A DNA stretch of 46,700 nt from Candidatus Loosdrechtia aerotolerans. Its GTDB lineage: Bacteria; Planctomycetota; Brocadiia; Brocadiales; Brocadiaceae. Below are positions 32,249-40,850 of the stretch, in pieces; positions within the stretch are counted from its first letter, which is position 1; every line of letters starts with the position of its first letter. Both the position numbers and the translations under genes were made by a program. The notes under the pieces are model-generated. The model ran no database searches. It saw only the letters and a program-made list of their open reading frames with translations, and had not been told where the DNA came from. The stretch is from NCBI GenBank assembly GCA_021646405.1, contig SOER01000024.1, forward strand, positions 1 through 46,700. Reading direction: 5' to 3'.

Positions 32249-32864
32249 CTGACATTCAAGAGGTTTCCGCCAGGTTGTGGAATTTCTTGTAAAGAATGCA
32301 GTTGTTGAGACAATCTCATACGTGGTAGAGGAGATAAAGAGAAAAGATCCCTCCCCCTTCGATAGTGAAATCCGAAATGCTAAACACGAAATACGAAACA
32401 AATTTTCAATTTCAATTTTCAAATGTTCAAAACACGGTTTTTTCCATTGGAATTTTGTATTTTGGAATTTGTTTCGGATTTCGTGCTTCATGTCCAGTTA
32501 TCGGGTTGAAAATATGTGGGCAAGGATGAGCCGGAGGGGGATGAAGGGCATATGGATCAAGCTAAGCCAGTAGAGACGCAAAATCTTGCGTCTCTACTTG
32601 GCCTGCCACTGGCTTGTTGGGCTACTACCGGCTTGTTCCCAAACTCTGTTTGGGAACAAGATGAAGGGGCAGGCTCAGCGCATGGTTTGGGAACAGGCCA
32701 GCAACAAGCGAGCAAGTTACTGAAGCTTAGCTTGATGCATATGGGATGAAGGGGGAGGGAAAAGGAGATCTTTCCTTACCAGGTCTCGTGGTAACTTTGA
32801 TGCTATACTCTATCAACTTTTACAAGAAATTTCCTTAACTTGATAAAAACCTCTTGAATGTCAG
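32249..32864. mobile_element. MITE-like element (copy C), full ends, carrying a palindromic insert
   Basis: Both inverted ends are present: CTGACATTCAAGAGGTTT at 32249-32266 and its complement ending at 32864. The flanks are TTATAT on the left and ATATAT on the right, a target duplication with one mismatch. Orientation is opposite to copy A. Homology to copy A runs from the left end to about 32486 and resumes at about 32748 (GAAGGGGGAGG then ACCAGGTCTC). The intervening 260 bases are foreign and replace about 15 bases of the core. Confidence 0.85.
32549..32743. repeat. Palindromic unit inserted in copy C
   Basis: Outer arms CATATGGATCAAGCTAAGC (32549-32567) and GCTTAGCTTGATGCATATG (32725-32743) are inverted repeats with one mismatch. 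Inside are two perfect hairpins. GTAGAGACGCAA (32570-32581) pairs with TTGCGTCTCTAC (32586-32597). CTTGTTCCCAAAC (32632-32644) pairs with GTTTGGGAACAAG (32648-32660). An outer arm recurs alone at 21018-21035. The reading frame that crosses this unit is an artefact of the repeats. Confidence 0.8.
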
Positions 32865-33161
32865 ATATATTGTCATTCTGAACACATTCACGGAGTTTAT
32901 ACTGAGCGAAGCGAGTGTGTTCAGTGTAAACTCTGCGAAGCGGAGTGAAGAATCTTGAAAGGTTTTTGCGATTTAAGACTCAGGGGTGGAGTGAAGCGGG
33001 CTGTCAGGTGTCCTTCATAACCTTCAGGCAGTTCTTTTCCTCATACCTTTAACCCTGAACCCCGAACCCTCTATTTTTATCCGTGTCCATCCGTGGTTAC
33101 TATATATGAAATCTGCGTATATCTGCGTCCTATTTTTGGTTTTTGAAATTTGGTATGTGCC
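32865..33161. repeat. Repeat debris downstream of copy C
   Basis: No gene is visible. CTGAACACA near 32878 pairs with TGTGTTCAG near 32913, and GAGTTTATACTG near 32893 pairs with CAGTGTAAACTC near 32920. This makes interleaved inverted repeats rich in the GCGAAGCG word that is common in dispersed bacterial repeats. AACCCTGAACCCCGAACCC near 33051 is a short tandem-like run, echoed by GGTTCAGGGTTCAGGG at 39003. TTTAAGACTCAGG near 32966 also occurs near 20987. Confidence 0.55.
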
Positions 33162-33704
33162 TTATTTCAACGATTTTATTACCTTTATGCCACTCTCAAG
33201 GGCCTGCTTATTGGTTGTGAATAATTCTCTTTTTTTATTCTTTAACATCTCGCGTAACTGCTTCATGATGTGATCAGCAGAGAATAGTTTCCGGATGGCC
33301 AGATAAGCACCCAGTATAATAATATTCGAGACGAGCACATTCCCTAACTTGCTTGCAAGTTCCGTTGCCGGAACTTTATAAACCTTCGATTTAACAGAGC
33401 TATCTACCTTAACCATCGATGAGTTTACAATAAGCAATCCTTCAGGTTTTAGCATCCCTTTAAATTTTTGATATGAGGGCTGGTTCATGATGATTAACGT
33501 ATCAGCTATTTCAATAAGGGGGGAGAAGATTTCTTCATTTGAAATGATAAGATGATACACTGCCGTTCCGCCTCTGACTTCAGTACCGTAGGAAGGAAAA
33601 AAGGTTACATACTTGCCCTCAATCATGGCGGTTTGTGCAAGCAATTTCCCCAGCAACATCATCCCTTGTCCGCCAAAACCAGCTAAGATTATCTTTTCTG
33701 TCAT
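33162..33704 (-). CDS. korC: 2-oxoacid:ferredoxin oxidoreductase, gamma subunit
   Basis: About 180-aa gamma subunit of a 2-oxoglutarate/branched-chain-type oxidoreductase. The signature ILAGFGGQGMMLLGKLLA is at the N-terminus, followed by FFPSYGTEVRGGTA and the acceptor-side region PATELASKLGNVLVSNIIILGAY. I start at the ATG at 33704; a TTG four codons upstream would overlap the korB stop. It is the last of the korDABC series. The gamma chain joins the catalytic subunits in CoA-dependent oxidation of a 2-oxoacid to acyl-CoA with ferredoxin reduction, or the reverse carboxylation. Confidence 0.9.
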   Translation of the reverse strand: MTEKIILAGFGGQGMMLLGKLLAQTAMIEGKYVTFFPSYGTEVRGGTAVYHLIISNEEIFSPLIEIADTLIIMNQPSYQKFKGMLKPEGLLIVNSSMVKVDSSVKSKVYKVPATELASKLGNVLVSNIIILGAYLAIRKLFSADHIMKQLREMLKNKKRELFTTNKQALESGIKVIKSLK

Positions 33705-33712
33705 AGTTAAAT

Positions 33713-34459
33713 TCAATTTTTGTGTTCCCAGTCCTTTACTACCCCTAACGGAAAGGTACGGGTCATTTCCTCGTCAATATATCTCATCGACTCATTCGCA
33801 TCCATTCTCCAGTAAATAGGGCAGGGGGACAGGATCTCTATGAGGGAGAACCCTTTCTTTTCCCTTTGAGTCTTAAAACCCTTTTCAAGTGCTTTTTTTG
33901 TCTTTCGAATATTTTCAGGAGATGAAATACTTACCCTTTCCAGATAGCTGCTGCCGTCGAGGACAGCGAGTAATTCACAAATGCGTATGGGATGACCGTA
34001 GTTTAGCGGCTCCCGGCCCGAAGGCGTGGTTATTGTTTTTTGTCCCAGTAATGTCGTCGGGGCCATCTGGCCATTCGTCATACCGTAAACGGCATTATTT
34101 ACAAAGATAAACGTTATGTTCTCCCCTCTGTTCGCGGCATGAATAATCTCGGCTGTCCCGATTGCTGCAAGGTCACCATCTCCCTGATAGGCAAATACCA
34201 TATGATCCGGATGAACTCTCTTAATACCGGTAGCTACGGCAGGTGGACGGCCATGGGCTGCCTCGCACATATCGATATCAAGGTAATTGTAAGCGAGGAC
34301 CGCACACCCTACAGGCGCCAGACCGATTGTTCTCCCCCTGATATTCCACGCATCGATAATTTCTGCGATTAACCGTAACACGATTCCATGACCGCAACCG
34401 GGGCAAAAATGTGTTGGTGTATCGATTAATGTTTTCGGTTTCTTATAGAGTGATTGCAT
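33713..34459 (-). CDS. korB: 2-oxoacid:ferredoxin oxidoreductase, beta (ThDP) subunit
   Basis: 248-aa thiamine-diphosphate subunit. Near the N-terminus is THFCPGCGHG (C19 and C22), and the ThDP/Mg motif is YQGDGDLAAIGTAEIIHAANR followed by FIFVNNAVYGMTNGQMAPTT. ILSPCPIYW at the C-terminus contains the further conserved Cys. The alpha gene lies one base upstream and gamma follows at once. Together with alpha, gamma and the two-cluster ferredoxin subunit this makes a KorDABC/VorABCD-type enzyme. 2-Oxoglutarate or 2-oxoisovalerate are both possible substrates. Confidence 0.93.
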   Translation of the reverse strand: MQSLYKKPKTLIDTPTHFCPGCGHGIVLRLIAEIIDAWNIRGRTIGLAPVGCAVLAYNYLDIDMCEAAHGRPPAVATGIKRVHPDHMVFAYQGDGDLAAIGTAEIIHAANRGENITFIFVNNAVYGMTNGQMAPTTLLGQKTITTPSGREPLNYGHPIRICELLAVLDGSSYLERVSISSPENIRKTKKALEKGFKTQREKKGFSLIEILSPCPIYWRMDANESMRYIDEEMTRTFPLGVVKDWEHKN

Positions 34460-34460
34460 A

Positions 34461-35558
34461 TTACTTAACCTCTACCAAAGGTAGTATCCTGTTAACCTTA
34501 TCTATGAGATTACTCGGCACTACCTCTGCTATTTTTCTCATAATCTCCAGGGATGTAGGTACACCTCCGCCTGTCCGCCCATAGAAATGAACAGGGCATT
34601 TTCCCTCAACCGCCAATCTTACATCTTCAACCATCTGGCCCGCACTCATTTCAACGGTTAAAATACACTGTACCCTTTCGGACATGGTTTTAATCACCTG
34701 CTCCGGGAATGGCCATAACGTTATCGGGCGGATGAGGCCTACTTTAAATTCAGATTGATGGCTCTTTTTTACAACTTCCTTACATATACGCGCTGAAGTG
34801 CCATAGGCAACCAGAACAATATCGGCCCCATGGATATTAATAGCTTCGTAGCGGACCTCATGCTCCCTGATCGTTCTATATTTTTTCTGCAGGTGGGCAT
34901 TAAATTCTTCCAGCTGTCCCTTAATGGGATAAAACGATTTTATGACATTTCTCTTTCGCCCCTCGGCCCCTGTTAATGCCCAGTCTTTCAGAGGAAAGAC
35001 CTCCCTCGGCTTCTTGCTGAATTCCATTGGTTCCATCAATTGTCCAATCTGTGCGTCCCCCAGAATCATGACAGGGTTTCGGTGTTTATCTGCCAGGTCA
35101 AAGGCATCGTACACAAGATCAGCCATTTCCTGAACAGAACTCGGCGCAAGCACAATCAGATGATAATCGCCGTGTCCTCCTCCTTTAACGGCCTGAAAAT
35201 AATCGGCCTGCGATGCCGAGATGTCGCCTAACCCGGGTCCTCCCCTTTGGATATTGACAATTACACAAGGCAGCTCACTCCCGGCCAAATAGGAAATCGC
35301 TTCCTGTTTTAAACTGATCCCCGGACTGGATGAAGACGTCATTGCACGGCCCCCGGCCGCTGCGCTTCCGTACACCATATTAATAGCCGCAATTTCACTT
35401 TCTGCCTGAATAAATGTACCCCCCACCTGAGGCATTCGTATTGCCATATAATTGATCAGTTCATTCTGGGGTGTAATGGGATATCCATAATAATATCTAC
35501 AACCTGCCTGGATTGCCGCTTCTGCAGCAGCTTCATTTCCTGTTAATAATTGTTTCAT
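34461..35558 (-). CDS. korA: 2-oxoacid:ferredoxin oxidoreductase, alpha subunit
   Basis: 365-aa alpha subunit. It has LLTGNEAAAEAAIQAGCRYYYGYPITPQNELINY at the N-terminus, where the GYPITP segment binds substrate and ThDP. SESEIAAINMVYGSAAAGGRAMTSSSSPG-like residues and NIQRGGPGLGD follow. The C-terminal domain has DIVLVAYGTSARICKEVV and RPITLWPFPE, then VEMSAGQMVEDVRLAV. There is no fused gamma domain at the N-terminus, unlike some KorA proteins, in line with the separate korC gene. The spacing to korD upstream is about 100 bases, with a CGGGAATTCCCG palindrome in between. Confidence 0.93.
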   Translation of the reverse strand: MKQLLTGNEAAAEAAIQAGCRYYYGYPITPQNELINYMAIRMPQVGGTFIQAESEIAAINMVYGSAAAGGRAMTSSSSPGISLKQEAISYLAGSELPCVIVNIQRGGPGLGDISASQADYFQAVKGGGHGDYHLIVLAPSSVQEMADLVYDAFDLADKHRNPVMILGDAQIGQLMEPMEFSKKPREVFPLKDWALTGAEGRKRNVIKSFYPIKGQLEEFNAHLQKKYRTIREHEVRYEAINIHGADIVLVAYGTSARICKEVVKKSHQSEFKVGLIRPITLWPFPEQVIKTMSERVQCILTVEMSAGQMVEDVRLAVEGKCPVHFYGRTGGGVPTSLEIMRKIAEVVPSNLIDKVNRILPLVEVK

Positions 35559-35655
35559 TATAGATATACCCCTATGGAAAATGTTTTTTCCGGATTAAAG
35601 AGGCAACGTGGCCTCACAATAACGAAATCGGGAATTCCCGGGTTTTCTCTCCTTA

Positions 35656-35859
35656 TTAACGATAAATCTCTATTGCTACATCGGGGCACATGATTGCGCA
35701 TTTTTTGCAACCGTCACACTCTGCATCTTCCCGGAACTTTACAGGATGCAGTCCTTGCTCATTTATTACTTCGGATACCACCAGTGATTTATTATGACAG
35801 ACCGGTACACAGAGAAGGCATCCCTTACAATAATGCTCTTTTATCTTAATTACGGCCAT
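35656..35859 (-). CDS. korD: 2-oxoacid:ferredoxin oxidoreductase, delta subunit (2x[4Fe-4S] ferredoxin)
   Basis: 67-aa ferredoxin-like subunit. Two cluster motifs are present: C11-x2-C14-x2-C17-x3-C21 and C48-x2-C51-x2-C54-x3-C58. It would pass electrons from the ThDP centre to free ferredoxin. The start overlaps the end of nadK by 14 bases, with a strong GGGGAGG ribosome site located inside nadK. Gene order DABC is common for KorDABC systems. Confidence 0.9.
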   Translation of the reverse strand: MAVIKIKEHYCKGCLLCVPVCHNKSLVVSEVINEQGLHPVKFREDAECDGCKKCAIMCPDVAIEIYR

Positions 35860-36688
35860 AATTTGGTTGACCTCCCCAGTTTAATTTTTCCCTCAATACA
35901 CCATAAAACGTTCTCGTGCCCGTGTCAATCATCTGAACCTCGGTGTCCGATCGCATGACCTTCACCCTGTCATTCACCTCTAACTCCGTATATACCTGTC
36001 CGTCAACAGTAAGGCCGGTGCCACCCAGATATGAAAGAAGCTCCATCTCGATCCTTATATCACCAGAAACAACTAATGGCCTGTTTGTAAGGGTATGGGG
36101 ACATATCGGTACAATAACAAATGCGCGTAGATCGGGCGTTAAAAGTGGCCCTCCCGCTGACAGGGAGTGTGCTGTAGAACCCAAAGGGGTCGATACAATT
36201 AAACCGTCTGCCCTGTATGTAGCAACATCCTCTTCATTAATACATAATTTTATAGAGATCAACCTTGATAAAGACGACCGTGAGATTACTGCATCATTAA
36301 TCCCTACGCTCTCCTGTATTGTCTTGCCTGCACGTTCAACCTGACATAAGAGCAGCATTCTCTTCCGTACGCGGTAATTACCCTGAAATATCTTTTCCAG
36401 AGAAAAACATACCTCCTTTTCCATAACCTCCGCTAAGAAACCAAACCTTCCCATGTGCACACCAATAATAGGTATCTGGTTTCTTCCGAGGACCCTGCAT
36501 GTTGCGAGAATTGCCCCGTCGCCACCAAATACTACTGCAATCTCGGCACCGGCCTTTCCAATGCTTTTCTCTTTCGACAAGTCAATAATATCAATACGAA
36601 CGAACCTTTCAAACCAGGGTTTTAGTCTGGAGACCGTATCATAGATTTCTGTCCGGCTCAAATCGCCGATAACGAAGATCTTTTTCAT
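35846..36688 (-). CDS. nadK: NAD kinase
   Basis: 280-aa ATP- or polyphosphate-dependent NAD kinase that makes NADP. The GGDG motif lies at residues 55-58 (D57 catalytic) in VVFGGDGAILATCR, then GVHMGRFGFLAEV, NDAVISR (about 127-133), YRADGLIVSTPLGSTAHSLSAGGPLLTP, and the C-terminal VDGQ segment (about 235). It is four bases downstream of dxs and overlaps korD, so it appears to be cotranscribed with both. Confidence 0.95.
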   Translation of the reverse strand: MKKIFVIGDLSRTEIYDTVSRLKPWFERFVRIDIIDLSKEKSIGKAGAEIAVVFGGDGAILATCRVLGRNQIPIIGVHMGRFGFLAEVMEKEVCFSLEKIFQGNYRVRKRMLLLCQVERAGKTIQESVGINDAVISRSSLSRLISIKLCINEEDVATYRADGLIVSTPLGSTAHSLSAGGPLLTPDLRAFVIVPICPHTLTNRPLVVSGDIRIEMELLSYLGGTGLTVDGQVYTELEVNDRVKVMRSDTEVQMIDTGTRTFYGVLREKLNWGGQPNYGRN

Positions 36689-36692
36689 TCTC

Positions 36693-38633
36693 TTAAATGG
36701 CTAAACTTCGCTTCCTTGCCATGCTAAACTGATTATGGATATCGGCAAGTTCAAGCGATTTAATAAATGTACTGGCAATTCCATTCTCGTCCAAACCCAG
36801 GATTTCTAATATTTGATTTCGGGATCCATGTTCCACGAACCGGTCAGGAATACCCATTCTCACAATTTTATTTGCATCTTCTCTTTCATCGGTAACAAGC
36901 TCAAGCACCGCAGAGCCAAATCCTCCCATAAGTACATGGTCTTCCACTGTTACGACGAGCTTATGGCTCCTAACCAAATCCAGGACAAGCTCTTTATCGA
37001 GGGGTTTGGCAAACCTTGCATTCACAACTGTGACTTCAATGCCTTTCTTCTTAAGCTTTTCCGCAGCCTGTAAACACCGGCATACCATGGCACCATAGGC
37101 AAGAAGTACACCATCATTTCCTTCCCTGACGACCTCAGCCTTCCCGATCTCGACCGGTGTGCAATACGGACTCAATCCTTCCTCGGGGATATCCTCTTTC
37201 GGATATCGGATCACTACAGGTTTTCTCATACCCAATGCAGCTTTCAACATAGATTTCAGCTCATTACCATCCTTTGGTGCCATTAAAATAATACCGGGAA
37301 GGTGGCGAAGATAAGCAATATCAAATACACCGTTATGTGTAGGTCCATCGTTACCAACAATTCCCGCACGGTCCATGGCAAATACAACGGCATTCCGCTG
37401 CAGGCAGATATCATGGAATACCTGATCATAGGCCCTCTGTAAAAAGGTCGAATAAATTGCAACAACGGGTTTTAATCCGTCAACGGACAATCCATTCGCA
37501 AGACCAACCGCATGCTGTTCACAAATTCCTACATCGTAAAACCGGTCCGGAAATTTTTTCCCAAAAGAAACGATACCGGTTCCATCGGGCATGGCAGCCG
37601 TTATGCCCACAATCTTGTGATCGGTCCTTGCAAGTTCTACAAGGGTATCTCCCATAATATTCGTATACGATATCTTTTTTTGATCCTTTACGGTAATCTT
37701 TCCATCACATACCTCAAACTTACCCGCACTGTGGTACTGTGTCGGGTTTTGACATGCAGGTTCAAAGCCCCGCCCTTTTTCTGTAATTACGTGCAAGAGC
37801 ACCGGTCCGTCAAGATGCTTAATACTGTGCAGTGTCTCAATTAATATTCCAAAATCATGCCCGTCAATTGGTCCAAAATAGTTAAATCCAAGATCCACAA
37901 ATATTTGCCCCGGCGTAGTGCCTCTTCGTATTGACTCAAGAATGTGCTCCAGCGTCTTTCCGACCGGCTTACCAAATACCGGCAGGATGTTCAGGAGATT
38001 ATGAAAATCCTTCTTCAGATCGGTATACAGCGGAGTAGTTCTGACCTTGTTCAAATACTTTGAAAAGGCCCCAACCGTGCTTGAGATGGACATCTCATTA
38101 TCATTGAGTATCACTAATAAATTCTTTTTCAAATCACCTGCGTGGTTCAGTGCCTCCAGAGACATCCCGGCCCCTATAGCACCATCCCCGACAATAGCAA
38201 CAATGGATCGTTTATATCCAAGAATTTCATTAGCACATGACATTCCAAGTGCTGCCGAAATTGCATTTCCACTATGACCACACGTAAAAGGGTCGTAACT
38301 GCTCTCGTACTTATCGGGAAAACCACTGATACCTTTATATTGCCGCAGGGTGGGAAATTTCAATTTTCTCCCGGTAAGAATCTTATGAACATACGCCTGA
38401 TGGCCAACATCCCATATGAGCTTATCCCTCTTGAAATCAAAACAGTAATGGAGTGCAATCGTCAATTCTACAACACCGAGATTAGAAGAAAGATGTCCCG
38501 GGTTTTTTGAAACAACGTCCACTATGAATTCCCGGATTTCCATTGCCAGTTTCGGCAAATCCTCTGGCTTTACTTTCTTTAGATCTTCCGGACACTCAAT
38601 ACAATCCAATAATTTATTCATAATTTTATTCAC
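36693..38633 (-). CDS. dxs: 1-Deoxy-D-xylulose-5-phosphate synthase
   Basis: 646-aa ThDP enzyme that condenses pyruvate and glyceraldehyde-3-phosphate in the first step of the MEP isoprenoid pathway. Signatures: DVGHQAYVHKILTGR near 75-89, GHSGNAISAALGMS near 118-131, the ThDP motif GDGAIGAGMSLEALNHAG followed by LNDNEMSIS, and DGPTHNGVFDIAYLR near 430. The C-terminal domain shows LVTVEDHVLMGGFGSAVLE. Length is typical. There are 78 bases between the xseB stop and its start. Confidence 0.96.
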   Translation of the reverse strand: MNKIMNKLLDCIECPEDLKKVKPEDLPKLAMEIREFIVDVVSKNPGHLSSNLGVVELTIALHYCFDFKRDKLIWDVGHQAYVHKILTGRKLKFPTLRQYKGISGFPDKYESSYDPFTCGHSGNAISAALGMSCANEILGYKRSIVAIVGDGAIGAGMSLEALNHAGDLKKNLLVILNDNEMSISSTVGAFSKYLNKVRTTPLYTDLKKDFHNLLNILPVFGKPVGKTLEHILESIRRGTTPGQIFVDLGFNYFGPIDGHDFGILIETLHSIKHLDGPVLLHVITEKGRGFEPACQNPTQYHSAGKFEVCDGKITVKDQKKISYTNIMGDTLVELARTDHKIVGITAAMPDGTGIVSFGKKFPDRFYDVGICEQHAVGLANGLSVDGLKPVVAIYSTFLQRAYDQVFHDICLQRNAVVFAMDRAGIVGNDGPTHNGVFDIAYLRHLPGIILMAPKDGNELKSMLKAALGMRKPVVIRYPKEDIPEEGLSPYCTPVEIGKAEVVREGNDGVLLAYGAMVCRCLQAAEKLKKKGIEVTVVNARFAKPLDKELVLDLVRSHKLVVTVEDHVLMGGFGSAVLELVTDEREDANKIVRMGIPDRFVEHGSRNQILEILGLDENGIASTFIKSLELADIHNQFSMARKRSLAI

Positions 38634-38711
38634 TCAATGTAAAATGTACCTTACCTACTTTTACTCATAGTGAGGATAGATAACAAGATGTAAATATTAT
38701 AAATCATTTCT

Positions 38712-38942
38712 CTATGTAGTTTCAATTTCGAAATCTTTTGTTGTGAAATTACCATTTCCATCTTTTATCAATATTTGAATCTTTTTTTCCGCATCCTCCA
38801 GCATGGTAACACACTGGCTGTACAGTTTAATGCCATTCTCATACTCAGATAAGGTCTCATCTAACGATAAATCTCCTTGCTCAAGGCGCTCAACAATATC
38901 CTCTAATCCTTTTAAAGCATCTGCAAATTTTATGTTATCCAT
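38712..38942 (-). CDS. xseB: Exodeoxyribonuclease VII small subunit
   Basis: About 76-aa helical subunit of exonuclease VII, which degrades single-stranded DNA. It has KFADALKGLEDIVERLEQGDLSLDETLSEYENGIKLYSQC, the standard XseB signature. I use the ATG at 38942; a GTG six codons upstream also fits the frame. Normally xseB follows xseA directly. Here they are about 660 bases apart because a repeat cluster has been inserted between them. Confidence 0.93.
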   Translation of the reverse strand: MDNIKFADALKGLEDIVERLEQGDLSLDETLSEYENGIKLYSQCVTMLEDAEKKIQILIKDGNGNFTTKDFEIETT

Positions 38943-39055
38943 AGATATTCTGACCCTCACAAAAATCCATTTTTTTCTCTATCTTAAATATTCAGGTTAT
39001 CAGGTTCAGGGTTCAGGGTTCAGGGTAGGGTACACATCCTCCCGGCATATGCACC

Positions 39056-39301
39056 TGTCCCCCTCTGATGCTGAAATCCGAAATACGAAACTTGTCCTGA
39101 GCGGAGCGAACGGATCCGAAACAAATTCCAAAATACAAAATTCCAATGGAAAAAATCGTGTTTTGAACATTTGAAAATTGAAATTGAGAATTTGTTTCGT
39201 ATTTCGGATTTCGCATTTCACTATCGAAGGGGAGGGATCTTTTCTCTTTATCTCCTCTACCACGTATAAGACTGTCTCAACAACTGCATTCTTTACAAGA
39301 A
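39056..39301. mobile_element. MITE-like fragment (copy D) between xseA and xseB
   Basis: The segment matches the middle and right part of copy A in the same orientation: GAAATCCGAAATACG, AATTCCAATGG, TTCACTATCGAAGGGG and CAACTGCATTCTTTACAAGA. Both outer inverted ends are missing. A block of about 30 bases containing CTTGTCCTGAGCGGAGCG has been added near 39090, and the left side is replaced by a GGTTCAGG run. A frame that runs through this element on the minus strand is a by-product of the repeat. Confidence 0.75.
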
Positions 39302-39304
39302 GTT

Positions 39305-39430
39305 CCAAATATCAAATCCCAAATTCCAAATAAATTCAAAATTTCAATTTCCAATCTCCAAATCATACTGTTTGGAATTTGTTTGTTATTTGGGATTTGT
39401 TGTTTGTTATTTGGTGCTTCCGCGATTCCC
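39305..39430. repeat. AT-rich quasi-palindrome built from CAAAT/ATTTG words
   Basis: Directly after copy D lies a region in which CAAATCCCAAATTCCAAA near 39314 is mirrored by TTTGGAATTTG and TATTTGGGATTTG near 39371-39398. It would form an imperfect long hairpin. A different repeat family from copy A, but with a similar design. The remaining 175 bases to xseA show nothing that I recognise. Confidence 0.55.
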
Positions 39431-39605
39431 TCCTCCTAAAGGACAAGCAGGATGAAAGGGGATACCTTCCGTCTATAAATAGAAATGCGAAAAATGCTTA
39501 TGACCAGGTGTTTCGTCCAGCTGTAATAATATTAGCTTTAAAATCTTTTTTCCTATAATTCTATTATAAATAAGTCCCCAATAATATCCAGTACTATGTT
39601 CTGTA

Positions 39606-40850
39606 CTATTTCAATATCTCAATTATCGAGGATACGATCTTACCGTGAAAAAGGCGCGTTTTTATCTTCATACCAACCGTTAATTCTTCAACTGATCTGA
39701 TGGGTTTATTATCATCCCCGGAGGTAGTAATAGAATATCCCCTGCTCAGTACCCGTAATGGGCTTACACTATCCAATCTGTTTGCAAGGCCGCTTAACCG
39801 TTCACGTTCTAATTCTACTTTATGTTTACTTATTGTCACAAGCCTTTGGCCGGCATCGTCTAACCTCTGTTGTAACCGAAGGATTTTATCAATGGTTTTT
39901 TTCCGCGAGAGGTTATCCCTGATCCTCAGGAGCCGGCTTTTCGCAAGGAGTATTTTATTATATAGTACCTGGATAAGTCTAGTTTTAATTTTTACCAGCG
40001 AATCTATGAGCTGATCATGCCGCGGGACCACCAGTTCACCAGACTCTGTTGGAGTAAGTGCCCTTTTATCAGCAACCAGATCAGAAATAGTAACGTCTAT
40101 CTCATGTCCTACAGCAGAAATAACAGGAATTTTTGAGTCATATATGCTCCGCGCAACCACCTCTTCATTAAAGGCCCATAAATCCTCTAAACTACCACCC
40201 CCCCTTCCTACAATCATTACATCAATACCGGGCATGGTATTCAGGTGGCGGATTGCCTCAGCAATCTCTTGTGCTGCACCATCCCCCTGTACCTTTACCG
40301 GATACACGAGGATCTCTACCCGGGCAAATCTCTTATTGATTACCGTAATGATGTCCCTGACTGCGGCACCTGTGGGGGATGTTACAATAGCTATCTTTCC
40401 CGGAAAGGGAGGGAGTGGTTTCTTACGTGCCGGATCAAACAGCCCTTCCTTTTCAAGCCGTTCTTTCAGCTGTAAAAAGGCCAGTTGCAGCGCACCAATC
40501 CCCTTTGGTTCGATATGTTCAATAATAAATTGGTACTGGCCGCGGGCATCATATACAGTAAGAAAACCAAATACGAGAACCTCCATTCCATCCTTTAGTT
40601 CGAATTTGATGGAATGTGCAGCAGACTTAAATATAACCGCCTGAAGTTGTGCGCCGGTATCTTTCAGTGTTAAATATATGTGCCCGGATAATGGTCTTCT
40701 CACGTTTGATATTTCACCCACAACCCATATATGAGAAAATGCCTGTTCGATTATCGTACGAACCCTTTTCGTGAGTTCGGAAATCGTTAGTACCCGTTTC
40801 TGACCTTCTGCCGGATTTAACAGCAAAGGTATTCTCTTTGTAAAATCCAT
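39606..40850 (-). CDS. xseA: Exodeoxyribonuclease VII large subunit
   Basis: 414-aa catalytic subunit of exonuclease VII. The N-terminal OB fold (about residues 20-120) includes VVGEISNVRRPLSGHIYLTLKD. The catalytic core shows KIAIVTSPTGAAVRDI, MIVGRGGGSLEDLWAFNEE and PVISAVGHEIDVTISDLVADKRALTPT. A coiled-coil stretch (about 280-360) precedes the C-terminal LSRGYSITT segment. The start is directly after the stop of the phosphodiesterase gene. The partner xseB is separated by repeat insertions. Confidence 0.96.
   Translation of the reverse strand: MDFTKRIPLLLNPAEGQKRVLTISELTKRVRTIIEQAFSHIWVVGEISNVRRPLSGHIYLTLKDTGAQLQAVIFKSAAHSIKFELKDGMEVLVFGFLTVYDARGQYQFIIEHIEPKGIGALQLAFLQLKERLEKEGLFDPARKKPLPPFPGKIAIVTSPTGAAVRDIITVINKRFARVEILVYPVKVQGDGAAQEIAEAIRHLNTMPGIDVMIVGRGGGSLEDLWAFNEEVVARSIYDSKIPVISAVGHEIDVTISDLVADKRALTPTESGELVVPRHDQLIDSLVKIKTRLIQVLYNKILLAKSRLLRIRDNLSRKKTIDKILRLQQRLDDAGQRLVTISKHKVELERERLSGLANRLDSVSPLRVLSRGYSITTSGDDNKPIRSVEELTVGMKIKTRLFHGKIVSSIIEILK

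Noticed and set aside
32516-32749. 77-aa ORF downstream of the Cys-rich gene
   Set aside because: It is made up of the inverted repeats at 32549-32743, has no ribosome site and is low-complexity.
32249-39301. CRISPR array
   Set aside because: The repeats are long, dispersed and palindromic with no regular short spacers, and no cas genes are present.
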